Shown here: positions 13,701-23,526 of the stretch, in pieces | How the letters are laid out: the number at the start of each line of letters is the position of its first letter | How positions within the stretch are numbered: position 1 is the first letter of the stretch | From: Amyelois transitella | Taxonomy: Eukaryota > Arthropoda > Insecta > Lepidoptera > Pyralidae | Direction: 5' to 3' | NCBI RefSeq assembly: GCF_032362555.1 | Contig: NC_083517.1 | Location: forward strand, 20,001-84,000 | DNA length: 64,000 nucleotides | Notes under the pieces: model-generated | The model's database searches: none | What the model saw: only the letters and a program-made list of their open reading frames with translations | What the model was told of the DNA's origin: nothing | Program-made: the position numbers and the translations under genes

Positions 13701-16700
13701 ATCTAGTACGTGTCAAATATGTAAAAAACGCCATCATTCACTTTTGCATACCGATCAATCGGAAATGTATAGTTCAAGGACCACCATAAAGTCTCAAGTA
13801 AATGTAGCAAGTCAATTACAAAATGAGTCAGTGGGTGCCTGTAAAAAAATAAATTCAAAACAAGTAATATTGCCCACTGCTATAGTCCACACCAGATCCG
13901 AAACTGGTGAACCCCGAGTGCTGCGTGCCCTTGTAGACCAGGCTTCTGAGTCATGTTTTATAACAGAAGCTGCCGTACAACAACTGTGTCTTAAAAAGAT
14001 ACCTCTAAATGGATCTGTTTCTGGTTTAGGAAATGATAAAACTATTAATATTAATCATATAGTTAAGTTACCTATTCATTCAAATGTTTGTCGTTTTAAT
14101 ATTGAAATCGATGCACACATTGTTAAAAGTATAACTTCCAACTTACCAGATAAAGAAATTGATAAAAAATATTTTTATTGGTTTGATCAACATCTTGCTG
14201 ATCCAGATTTCAATAGGTCTAGTCAAGTGGACATGATTTTAGGGGCAAACATTTACAGTTATATAATAAAAGAAGGTTTATTAAAAAATTGTGAAGGTGA
14301 TCTGATTGCTCAGGAAACAGTTTTTGGTTGGCTAATTTCTGGTGTTGTAAATAATGTGTAAAAAAAGTTAGCAAAAAATTGAGAGGTTGGGCATGTAGGT
14401 ATGTTCAAAGAGTAAAAAGTCCATTAGAATTATAAAGATTATCTACGTATTAGATTTAAGACAACAAAAGACCAAAATGAGTGAATAGATTAAAGTATCT
14501 TGTTATGTTACACTGCAAAATTGTAAATACAGTTAAGGTTCATCAATTTAATAATTAAGTTTGTTTATTTATGAAGGACATCTTGCCAATAGATGTCCTT
14601 GGGAGGCGGCATGTACAGTAATTTGAAAGTGGTACTGCTGGCCACAAAGAAAAAAAAAAGAACAAAAATAGAAGATTGGATAAAATATTTAAAAAGTCAG
14701 AAGCGCGTATATATGTATAATGAAGTTCACTTTTTATAATGTTATGGATTAATACCTAATATGTAAACCAAATACTAAAAATATAAGTTCAGCCAGTTAT
14801 TTCAGAAAGTGCAGTTTTAATTTCTTTCAAAACAAGTTCCAACAAAGATCATCAAATAGTTCTATATTAAACAAATGACTCATAAAAAAAATTATCATCT
14901 TCCCAAAATTTTTGTAAGAAATGGCGCCGTTACATGCCTCGACTAGAACTAATTTCTTAAAAAGTAATCAGGGGTTAAGCCATAAAAGAGTAAGAGGCAG
15001 ACGTATTCTCGCAACCATTAAAACGTTGTTTCAAAAGTGAACATCGTTTACTATTTATAAATACTATCTATAGGTATTAAACGCGCACGTAACGTACCTT
15101 TATTTTACCGCGGACGTTACGAATCATGTTACAATGACCCGTGGTCACCGAGCGAGTCGCTTAACTTGATTTACGCCGACTCTGGAAAAGAAACATCATG
15201 AAATCGTTTTTAAGCAGTTGACGATGACGTTTTGTTCCCAATGGCAGTGCCTGCCGCACTCGTGGTACGTCGCCGTGGACGTGCAGCTGCACCTCGCGTC
15301 CCCGCTGCTGCTCGCGTGGCTGCGCGGGCGCCGCGCGGCCTGGGGCGCGCTGGCAGCCGGCGTGGGAGCGCTCTACTCCACCACCACCTTTTATAACGCT
15401 TATAAAGACTTTGTACCTCATAATTTTGTTACCAGGTGAGAGCTTTATCATTTTATATGCAAAGTATTTTTTTTATCCTACCTACACTGTCCCAGGAACA
15501 TATATGTATGTCAAACAGATTGTTTTCGTTTCTAGTAGAAGGTAGTTAATTAAATGCAATTGTTTTGTATGAATTGTGTTTCTCCTGATTTTTTATTAAA
15601 GGTAGACCTTGTGCGTTACAAACGCCAGGCCAGAATCATAATTAAATTTTCTCTGAAAGTAGAGTTAATTTGCGATTGTTATCTTCTAGCCGGCCGATGG
15701 AGGACTACCTGCCGAACTACTACTTCAACACGTTCACGCGAGCCCCGCCCTTCCTCGTCGGCATGGCGTTCGGGTACTTGCTACACATCTGGAAAGGACG
15801 GAAACCAAATATACACATTGTACATAGTTCATTCTGTTGTTTCCTGTTTTGACGAAAAGACTATTCTTCTCCATATGATTACGCAAATATCATCACCTTC
15901 GCGTATCCGGTTTTAACACGGAGCGACTGTACCCAGCTTGGACACTAACCAGTTATCACGATATACCAATTCCCTTTTTGTATACGAGTATCTGTCAGCA
16001 TTAGAAACAACGTAAATCAGAAAAGAGGCAGCAGCAGGCGGCAGCTGTGGAATTCTAACCACAGAATCTTGGAACGTGCACACTTTTTAAAAACTGCCGA
16101 TGTTCACGTCTGTATATTTACTTGTGATTTGAACATTCAAAGGCAATAGTGATAATGGCGTGGGCATGCGCGCTGACGCTGCTCCTGCTGGTGTGGGTGG
16201 CGGTGTACGAGGTGATGCAGCCGGCGTGGGGCGGCGGCGCGCTGGACGTGCTCATCAACTCGTACGCGCGCTCCGCCTGGGCCGTCGCCATCGGCTGGAT
16301 CATCTTCGCTTGTGTCCATGGATATGGAGGTAACTTTTTTTTTTAACGTGTTGAAAGACCTTCGTCTACCCGGCCAGCTACGGGTCGCCGTACGGGTTAT
16401 GTGGGGCTTGAACCCACTAAAACCCCACGATGCCATCGCCTACCGCTTCGTAGCCAGGAGTGTGAGCTGCCCTGCTCGCTCATATTCCCGACGCGGCGGC
16501 CGCTTCCACGGCGGCCTCGGCTCGACCGCTCTCCACGGAGCGGCCAGCGGGGTGACCCGTCGGCCTTCAATTCTACCCGCTAGGGGAGGGCGCGCCTGGC
16601 ACAAGCGCGCCTTCAACCCAGGGCCGTTTCGCCAGGCAGCGGAATCCCGTTTCCGCCGCCCGACCGGCCCTTATTGTGGGGGCAGCAGGTGCAGGGCGCA

Positions 16701-19700
16701 TGCCCGCCTCCTGCGCCCAGTGCGCCGGCGGCGTATGGGGAGGTCGGACGTGTCCTCTCTCACCCTTTCCGCCGCCTCTTTGCGGAGCATGACGCTCTCC
16801 GCAAAGGTCTGCACTGCTGTCCACGACCTCTCGCTGTCGACCATCTGTCTCACGACGACCGGTAGAGAGAGGTCGTCCCCCACGACCGCGCGAAGCTCCG
16901 CGCGGTCTTGGTCCCAGGCTGGGCAAACCTCCAAGGTGTGCTGGGCGTCCTCGTCAGCACATCCGTCACAATGGTGGCAGATAGCAGACGGCTCCCGACC
17001 GATCTGACACAGATACCCTCCGAAACAACCATTTCCGGAGAGCATCTGGGTCAGACGGTAAGTCAGGCTACCGTGCTGTCTCGCCAACCACTGTCCCAAC
17101 ACCGGATGGACCACCTCGACGGGTCTACGCCCAGCAGTCGGCTGCTCCAGCCTTTGGGACCACTCTTCTATGGAGCGCTGACACAGCTCATTGCGGCGTC
17201 CTGCGATCTCCCTCGGTGCCAACCGGTGACCCTGTGAGATCGTGCGATATCCCCTTGCGGCTCTCGTCGCCATCAGCCTCTGTGGCCTCCGCAGAAAGGC
17301 GAGGTTTTGGCGAGAGAGCGCATCCGCCCATACGGGGGCCCCGTAAAGGGCCATCGATCGCACGACCCCCATGTACAAGCGCCTGCAGGACGCTTCTGGA
17401 CCGCCTAGATTTGGCATGAGCCAAGTCAGCGCTCCGGCCGCCGTCGTCACGCGCGGCGCTAATTCTGCGAAGTGGGCGCCGAAGTTCCATCTGCCATCAA
17501 GAACGATGCCCAGGTAGCGCATCGATTGCTTGATGGTAATTGAGACACCGCCAACTGGCGTCTGCAGGCGGCTTCCTCCGAGGGCCATGGAAGCACAGCT
17601 TTCAAAGATTACGAAAAAACAGTGTCTGTATTAAGAATAAAATCCAATTACCTTTTAGCTTGGAAACGTTTACATTAACTCCCGTAACTTCGAGTTCGTG
17701 CAAGAATATCGTTAGGTAAATGCTTTAAAAGGTTCATAAAATCAAAGACGACAGCACTTATCGATACCAACCTGAACGCTGCAACAGGCCCGGTGAACTG
17801 GTTGCTGGACGTGTGGCTGCTGCCGGCGCGGCTCTCGTACGCCATCTTCCTGCTGCACTACCCGCTGCAGTTCCTCGTCAACTCCACGGAGCTGGCGCCT
17901 GTGCACTTCCACGTTTTTCAGTATGTAAGTACATGAGATCATAACGATAGCACGATCATTCAAAAGCTTAATAAAGAAATTAAAGCTTAATTATGCGGCT
18001 CGTCTGAAATATGCTGCCTGCACGGGTGCAAAGCTGATACCAAAATATATTACAGAATGTCTCTGTATACTCGTTCACAGCATTTATTTCTTACATTATT
18101 ACTTATCGCTTCCTTAATAAGCCATTATTCCTTGTAAAAAGTTAAGGATAGAATTTGATTATTGTGGGTTAATCCTAAGAGATAAACATATACCATCGCG
18201 GAGTTTTTTGTAGACCTTTTTGAGGTATATAATATTTAGTACATTATTTTGATCTATCTCGTTGAGTTCAGTCAGCGTTTGCAATGTAAGCGCAAAATAA
18301 AGTGTTTATTTATGACTTCATATTAGAAATCTTAAAATTATCAGTGGTTCTCTAATATATTAAGCATGTTAGCATGTCAACGACCTGCCTTGCATGATTG
18401 AGAAACAGACTGGCATCGTGTTGTTTGCAGATGATACGTCACTAATTTTTAAAATGAACCGCCGTAGCGAAATCTGTGATGATGTGAATAGCACTTTAGC
18501 CGCCATCTCTAACTGGTTTACAATCAACAACTTACTGTTAAATGCAAATAAGACCCACTGCATTAAGTTTACACTTCCCAATGTGCGGCAGGCAAATGTG
18601 GATATTAGTATAAATAGTAAAAGATTAGATTTTGTTGATAGTACTACTTTCTTAGGAATAACATTAGATTCAAATTTGAAATGGCATGCTCACATTTTAA
18701 AACTTTCTAAAAGGCTTAGTTCTGCAGCATACGCTATTCGTCGTATTAGGCATTTGACGGATGTGGCAACTGCTAAGCTAGTATATTTTAGTTATTTTCA
18801 TAGTTTAATGTCATATGGTCTACTGCTTTGGGGATCAGCAGCAGACATACAAACTATTTTCATTTTACAAAAAAGGGCAATTCGATATATCTACGGTCTT
18901 AAACAAAGAGATTCCCTTAGAGATTTTTTCAAAAACCTAAATATTTTAACTTTGCCCTCCCAATAAGTACATATTCGATAACATCATGCATGTTAGGAAA
19001 AACTTAGACTCTTTCAAAAAAGTAGGTGAATGTACTAGTAGATCACTGCGGAACAATTATAAGTTGTCGATCCCAGCACATCGGCTGGCTAAGGTAGGGA
19101 AATCATTTCTTATTAATTGTATAAGATTTTATAATAAATTACCAAAAAGTGTTCTTGAAATGAATGATAGAAAATTCAAACAGTATATTAAAGTTGAGCT
19201 TTGTAGGAAAGCCTATTACAGCACGGATGATTATATTAATGATAAACATGTGTGGCCCGAGCTGGACATAATGGCCTCTTAAATGCTTGTGTATTTTTGA
19301 CATGATCTGGACATAATTTGTACAGTATGTACATATTTTATTTTATATTTATTTTATTTGACGAAATATTCGTATTGACATAATCAGTTCTACATTCATA
19401 CATGTTTTTTAATGTAGACAATGTGCATTCGTCCACGATTTAGATTTAAGAGATCTATATTTGTAAATTGACGTCCTATGAAAATGCTGCAGTGTAGTTT
19501 GTTCCGCCGCTTCTTCTACACATGCGCTTTGGAAGCGGTAGTAGTTATAATTAGATTTAAGTTATGTGACGTCAATAAGTGATACCTTGTATCCAATTTT
19601 GAAAATAAATCTATTCTATTCTATTCTATTCTGTTATTATACTTATTAACCGCATCCAGATCCGTTGTGTAAAGATACTTATAAGCATACATACAGACAT

Positions 19701-20260
19701 ACATACAGACGCGGGAAGTGGGAAGAGACTTTGCTTTATACTCGTACTAAGTATGTAGTGATTTGCACGCAACGTAGAAATCGGAATAGACTATTATTCA
19801 GATTTCCACGTGTGCCTTTAGACACCTCACACTACGCTTGTGACGCGGAGTTCAATATTTCAGACTTTCAAATTTTTGGCGCATACTGCGGTGGCGTTCA
19901 TCGCGGCCTTCTTCGCCTGCTTGTTAGTCGATGCCCCGTTTTCTGTGCTGATCAAACTCATCATGGGTGAAGGTATTTATTCTTTTACTTTTATAAACCT
20001 GATAAAATCTCTTTTGTATTATACTAGTACAAGATTTATAATTCTACAGAAAAGAAATACTCGCATCACTCAATATGTAATTTACATCAACATAATATAC
20101 TTATTCAAATTACGTGCCTCTTAACCTCATGTTTTAACTATTTTAATATTAATATTTTATTATTATAGGTGTAAAAAAACAAGCCACAACAGTCACAGAA
20201 GCCGACGCCACAGCAACAACAGACAAAGTGATGGCCCAAGAAATCTCTAAAAATTATTAG
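7714..20260 (+). CDS. Nose-resistant-to-fluoxetine (NRF-6)-like acyltransferase 3, frameshifted
   Basis: Multi-pass membrane protein with an N-terminal signal peptide, cysteine-rich NRF domain and C-terminal acyltransferase-3 domain; worm NRF-6 acts in lipid and drug uptake. Exons by phase: 7714-7891, 8164-8431, 8524-8580, 8633-8830, 9235-9313, 9919-10101, 10771-10885, 11351-11564, 15248-15435, 15690-15819, 16143-16329, 17788-17924, 19864-19966, 20169-20260; about 709 residues if intact. Landmarks: LDAGIRLPRGLLSNS and GKYC (exon 2), AVCVPAPC (exon 4), SLYTNAKRL and CLDGIRSLAMLWVIIGHAF (exon 6), YSVDTFF (exon 7), LFYLHRLLRLFP (exon 8), NTFTRAPPFLVGMAFGYLL (exon 10), LSYAIFLLHYPLQF (exon 12). 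Exon 8 is one base short near 11466, shifting the frame; every other junction is in phase. Exon 3/4 borders are less certain (exon 3 could start at 8470). Confidence 0.85.
8996..9060. repeat. Perfect 27-bp inverted repeat
   Basis: Arms 8996-9022 and 9034-9060 are perfect reverse complements with an 11-base loop. The right arm matches part of the SINE-like family (the AAACAGCTGA region), and SINE 3' sequence follows to about 9131, so the hairpin seems to come from an inverted duplication within a SINE copy. It lies in intron 4 of the NRF-type gene. Confidence 0.93.
9050..9131 (+). mobile_element. SINE-like element, 3' part
   Basis: It carries the family 3' signature GTCTACCCCGCAAGGGATAT, then TAGACGTGATTATA and a (TATG)n tail. 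The 5' part is missing and is replaced by the inverted repeat just upstream. Confidence 0.75.
9730..9879 (+). mobile_element. SINE-like element, 5'-truncated
   Basis: It matches the 3' 150 bases of the family (CCTGTCACTATTTGAATCTC, AAGACTGTTGGC, GGGATATAGACGTGATC) and ends in TATGTATGT about 40 bases before exon 6 of the NRF-type gene, so the tail abuts the acceptor region. Confidence 0.85.
10198..10362 (-). mobile_element. Jockey/CR1-like LINE, 3' end only
   Basis: The reverse complement matches the 3' UTR and (TTCTA)n tail of the LINE at 18376-19633 (shared GATACCTTGTATCC, GACGTCAATAAGTGAT, GTAGACAATGTGCATTCG). It is a strongly 5'-truncated insertion in intron 6 of the NRF-type gene. A divergent SINE-like fragment follows on the + strand at about 10481-10580. 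Confidence 0.85.
11351..11564 (+). pseudogene. Exon 8 of the NRF-type gene with a 1-base frameshift
   Basis: The exon begins in the frame set by exon 7 and encodes SLLKNLHLFYLHRLLRLFP, but from about 11475 the family-like reading (WGAVARQVHVC, then HWWTTLLHIQNYA) lies in another frame. The exon is 214 bases; one extra base would join it in phase with exon 9 (which starts TGC CTG). The loss lies in the GC-rich stretch between 11459 and 11475. Either the allele is broken or the assembly dropped a base; flanking splice sites are intact. Confidence 0.8.
11736..11997 (+). repeat. 5' LTR of the BEL/Pao-like element
   Basis: 262 bp, TG...CA ends, apparently identical to 14612-14873, including an A10 run that usually varies. 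Preceded by target duplication AATG. Confidence 0.92.
12574..14361 (+). CDS. BEL/Pao Gag with zinc knuckles and aspartic protease region
   Basis: About 595 residues from the ATG at 12574; the open frame extends a little upstream but without a better ATG. The first half is Pao-type Gag (VKLPKLTIPVFSGNY, then WTTFRNLF). Around residues 320-395 are cysteine/histidine motifs, including a classic CX2CX4HX4C knuckle (CYNCLGGNHTLVNC). Near residue 450 is a retropepsin-like site, LRALVDQASESCFI, with D-Q-A-S where many proteases have D-T/S-G-A, a variation known in BEL elements. The frame ends with FGWLISG, where Pao polyproteins normally continue into reverse transcriptase; here a stop follows and the 3' LTR comes 250 bases later. 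It would depend on another element for replication. Confidence 0.85.
   Translation: MEGLLNLQAKLKSKITKSFINFKKYPQENLTPEYVEVVLNNLEQDWNLYKENDNKLYSTSNPEQLECTDYVSNCIYDEVADIYTTCKTQMKITLRALCMVHSSAESPCNLNKSASSVKLPKLTIPVFSGNYTEWTTFRNLFMSLIHHNISLDNLQKLYYLKGHLTGEAEQLIRHVPITSSNYMLCWDKLERRYNNKKQLATSILKRLFGQNNILKESGTALKQLLDTTCDCLSALKNVEIDVSTWDILIVHILAEKLDPESRKQWELSAFSYDANELPTFEKFQYFIENRFRALECVEASIESRKPNRSHNLYSSKSMFTKVQLRLLCEYCSQTHKLCFCKKFSKLKLEHKIEFVNKNNICYNCLGGNHTLVNCKKSSTCQICKKRHHSLLHTDQSEMYSSRTTIKSQVNVASQLQNESVGACKKINSKQVILPTAIVHTRSETGEPRVLRALVDQASESCFITEAAVQQLCLKKIPLNGSVSGLGNDKTININHIVKLPIHSNVCRFNIEIDAHIVKSITSNLPDKEIDKKYFYWFDQHLADPDFNRSSQVDMILGANIYSYIIKEGLLKNCEGDLIAQETVFGWLISGVVNNV
14612..14873 (+). repeat. 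3' LTR of the BEL/Pao-like element
   Basis: 262 bp, apparently identical to the 5' LTR, preceded by a purine-rich tract and followed by AATG. Confidence 0.92.
14878..15247. other. Intron remainder between Pao element and exon 9
   Basis: The rest of intron 8 of the NRF-type gene. No further element is recognised; the acceptor is the AG at 15246-15247. Confidence 0.5.
16333..17605 (-). mobile_element. R1-clade-like LINE, 5'-truncated
   Basis: A T-run at 16333-16344 marks the A-rich 3' end on the minus strand. A 3' UTR follows, then a 305-residue open frame (17588 to 16671) with the C-terminal part of an R1-type ORF2 including the cysteine/histidine motif CHHCDGCADEDAQHTLEVC. The GC-rich composition contrasts with the surrounding intron. 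Inserted antisense in intron 11 of the NRF-type gene, just 3 bases after the GT donor at 16330. Confidence 0.8.
16671..17588 (-). pseudogene. R1-like ORF2 C-terminal fragment
   Basis: This is the end of a LINE ORF2: SMRYLGIVLDGRWNFGAHF marks the region after the RT palm, followed by thumb and the C-terminal Zn-binding motif (C-x2-C...H-x4-C). The endonuclease and RT catalytic motifs are absent because the copy is 5'-truncated. The listed first codon is an internal methionine, not a true start. Confidence 0.8.
18376..19633 (+). mobile_element. Jockey/CR1-like LINE, 5'-truncated
   Basis: Starts inside the RT domain (VNDLP, then GIVLFADDTSLIF, the catalytic FADD box) and runs through the RT C-terminus to a (TTCTA)n-like tail at 19605-19633. 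The frame breaks at 18966 with one stop and resumes at about 18970-19282. Same family as the minus-strand copies at 32845-34513 and 27295-28430. It lies in intron 12 of the NRF-type gene. Immediately upstream, 18165-18300 resembles an internal part of the Helitron-type element at 45250-45961. Confidence 0.88.
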
Positions 20261-20360
20261 GATTATGTGCAATAAGTATACCTAAGGATTTCGGTTGTAT
20301 AAATGATTGATTTTTCAAAAGAAACCGTCGTCGTTTGTTATAAGATAAATTTTTAAGTGT

Positions 20361-20366
20361 AATAAA
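20361..20366 (+). promoter_or_regulatory. Poly(A) signal of the NRF-type gene
   Basis: AATAAA 100 bases after the TAG stop at 20258-20260. Confidence 0.6.
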
Positions 20367-20429
20367 ACTGCTCATGATACATATTTGTTTTTGTCCTTTT
20401 TTTCGCAAACCAAGTTCTGGCTATAATAT

Positions 20430-20540
20430 TCTCAGGGCCAAACCAATCGTCAAATGTTTTGGGTATCGCCGCTCGGGGCACGCCGCGCGCTGCTGGCGAC
20501 CGCCGAGGCAGGGTCTGTGTTGCCGACACTTGCCCGTATG
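20430..20540 (+). mobile_element. Possible LINE ORF1 zinc-knuckle fragment
   Basis: A short frame reads KCFGYRRSGHAARCWRP, like a degraded CX2CX4HX4C knuckle (one C is Y) of R1/Jockey ORF1 proteins. GC-rich against an AT-rich background. It lies after the NRF-type 3' end. Too short to be sure. Confidence 0.35.
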
Positions 20541-20819
20541 TTATTATTTTTTGGCCAGAAGAGTTGGCCATGTACTACTAATAAACAATTTCCATTAAGC
20601 GTAATAGGCTACTTTAGGATATAATGGAGAATCACAAAATATGGCACAATAACTACCTATGCTTAAATATTAGGATACCCGGAAACTACATAATTAAGCA
20701 ATTCGTGATACTTTCAAAAATGTACCTATAGTTAAACTGAAATGTGATATGCATCATTACGCGTGCACATGATTGTGTAAATATATTTGTCGAGCTGAGC
20801 GTCACCAACCATCACTAAG

Positions 20820-23526
20820 ATGGAAAATAAAAACGCGATAATATATATTTTACATTTGTTATGTACGTCAAGAATAATATACTGTTGCGACCCGTCAGGC
20901 GTAAGTTTTTGTTCAAAACCTTTATTATTGTTCGTCTCTTTACCCATTTTTACATTATTTTGACACTATTAAGTATATTTTGATAATATTTATGTAACTA
21001 TAACATTCTTTATGTTTATTACAATAAAAAAATGCATTCTTCATTCTTCGTTGTCTATAATATAAAACCTTAAATTTTGGGTAATGATAATGACGTAGAG
21101 GCGAGGATGTTGATAACGTAGGGACGCACACCGTCACCGTCCACTGCGCCCACCAGTTTATCAGGGGCCAAATTCTCTTATTAAATTTTAAGGAGCCGGG
21201 TTGAGCAGATTCCTTTTCGACTAGATTGTCATTGTGAAAATTTGGCATTCTAATAAACAAAAAATCCAAATTGTAACCGTATCGGTGTCATCGCAACATG
21301 AATCGTATTGGAATCGCATTTCCGGTAAGGTGTGATTATATTGGTGTTGCCTTTAAAAACTGCCATGGGCCAATTAAAAAAAACTGTAAATTTTTCTATT
21401 ACATAAACTTTTTAATTAGTTTAATTGTATAGGTATATATTATTTTGTCAGTATAGATGCACCAGCATAATAAAACATGGCCTAATCTTGGCAAAATCGT
21501 AAAATTGACAACGAACTGTTATTGAAAGAAAAAGTCAAAATATGAGAGTAGAATACCGATTTAGCCCCCCCGAAGCAAGAAGGGTCAGCGGAATACCGTT
21601 TGGACCACTCGTCGCAATATCTAAATTCAATCGTAAACCAACGGGCCGATAATTATAAGTAGAATGCCAAATTAGTTTAAAAAATATATAACGATTCAAT
21701 TGGAATCTGTGTTAATTAGCAGAATTGAGCCCCAAGTTGTCTGACGACTGTGTCTGAGCTATCTAACCTAAGTAAGTCAAATTTTGAAAACATCAATACT
21801 CCTTTATTCTATCGCGTGAGTTATAAGTACAGGAAGAAAATAAATATTACATCAGTCTCATTTTGGGACATTTTTACTTTGCTACATTTTTATGAGTTGA
21901 GTTTATCTTACTTTTCGATCATAAACCAACAGACTGGTAAAATGACACGCAACCTCTACTTAGGTAGTTTACGTAGCAATCCCGTCTGAGAGAGCAGGAC
22001 AGCTCTGCCAACAGAGCACTAAGCGTGATTTTCCTAAATTACCACGGAAATAGAAAAAAAATATTACACTATGAATAAAAAGCTAATTATAATACCTATA
22101 TTTTTTTCAGAAAGCACTATATATGGTGACCGAGCATCCAAAAGTATATGAATTTAATCGGAAATATGTGACATATGCTAACTTAACGACTACGAGATAC
22201 GGCCGCCGGGACCCCGTGTACTACGTGGGCTTGCACTTCCACAGTCTTTATAGCTTCGGGAACAACTGGACGGTAAGCGGGCTGCACAAATAACATTTAC
22301 ATCCTTCGAATACTCTTAAGTACGAATCTAAAGGCGCGTCTCCTACTCTATATATGTGTAGTAATAACGTTAGGGTGAAATGTGTGGTCTCATATTAGTA
22401 TTGAACACGTGTAAAAAGAGTACGACATTTTAAGAACTTGTGACGTTTTTGTTAAACGTCGCTCATCGAATAATAACCATATTAATTTGCACTAATTTAA
22501 CATATTTAAAAAAAGCGGGGGTTTAACTAAACACGATATCCAGCAAGTACCTATCCGCCTGAAGATAGCGAGCTACTTAACTTGGTGAGCGCCAGAGTAG
22601 ACCAAAGGACAAAGTTCGAAGCGCACGCCCGCGCTTATGTAGAGTCCCTGGGCGGTGAAGAGAGGTGCAGAGGTCCACGGTGGCACGACGTCACAAACTT
22701 TAATCCTGCCAATATTATAAATGCGAAAGTTTGTGAGTAAGTCAGGATTTCAGTATGGATGATTGTTACTCTTTTACGCAAAAACTATTAAACCGATTGC
22801 GATGAAATTTGGTATATAAGGTAGCTGAAAACCCAGAATAACATATAGGCTACTTTTTAGCGGTATTGATAGGGTTTCCATGCGGACGAAGTCGCGGGCG
22901 GCCTCTCGTGAATAATAAAGGAATGACAGGAATGTCTATAAAAGTTTACAGTTTCGCCAGAGCGCGAGACCCTTAAGATTAGTGCGCGATCGTTCCAGGT
23001 GGACTTCTACTTTTACCAGTTCCTGTCGAACGAGTACAAGCGCAGTTTCGTCGAGATGCACTTTGGTTGGTGCGATTTAATTAAAAAGGATAAGTTTTTT
23101 GGACAAGCTATGAACCAGGGAAGGTTCTTGGAACAGCCAAAATGTCCGTTTGCTCCAGTAAGACATTAACTTTTTAATTTTTTTGTTTGTTTTCGGCATT
23201 ACTTGCTTTGTTTTTAAAATAAAATGTAATAAATTATCTTTCTCCCAAAACTTAAAATGTTACGGATTATTATAACAGCCTAGTTAGTCTAGTAAGGTTG
23301 TGGATGTTGTATATCTAATCATGTATACTTACAGGGCTACTACCATCTATACAACATGACGGTTCCTGTGACCAGCATCCCCTGGAACTTCCCTTTCACC
23401 AAAGGACGCATATACGCAAACGTTACCGCCACCGGCACTGGCGAGATTTTGGCCCGCGGATACATCAATATGGAGCTGAAACCTTGCAAGCATATCCGGA
23501 TGGGAAGACATGTACCTAACGACTAA
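20820..23526 (+). CDS. Small secreted protein, DUF1091-like
   Basis: Four exons all joining in phase 0: 20820-20900, 22111-22272, 22999-23157, 23335-23526; 197 residues. Exon 1 encodes a start and hydrophobic segment (IIYILHLLCT) that fits a signal peptide, followed by a GTAAGT donor. The mature part has few cysteines; the block CPFAPGYYHLYNMTVPV and the late FPFTKGRIYANV recall the insect DUF1091 family (small secreted proteins of largely unknown role), but the match is by eye. Possible N-glycosylation sites are NLT, NWT, NMT and NVT. It lies 560 bases after the NRF-type stop in the same orientation. The first exon is the least certain part; exons 2-4 have strong coding character and good splice sites. 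Confidence 0.72.
22718..22914 (+). mobile_element. Non-autonomous Helitron-like remnant
   Basis: It begins CCAATATTATAAATGCGAAA and ends near GCGGACGAAGTCGCGGGCGG, the 3' hairpin shared with other Helitron-like copies here. No coding capacity. It lies in intron 2 of the secreted-protein gene. Confidence 0.6.

Larger units (their letters stand above)
11736..14873 (+). mobile_element. BEL/Pao-type LTR retrotransposon, gag-only, intact ends
   Basis: Two 262-bp LTRs (11736-11997 and 14612-14873) look identical by eye, start TGTACAG and end TTAAACA, and are flanked by a 4-bp duplication AATG (11732-11735 and 14874-14877). A putative primer-binding site TGGTCCTCAATCGAGCC starts at 11999 and a purine-rich GGGAGGCGGCA precedes the 3' LTR. 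The interior holds one long frame for Gag and protease but no reverse transcriptase, RNase H or integrase, so it is non-autonomous. It sits in intron 8 of the NRF-type gene in the same orientation. Identical LTRs point to very recent insertion. Confidence 0.92.
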
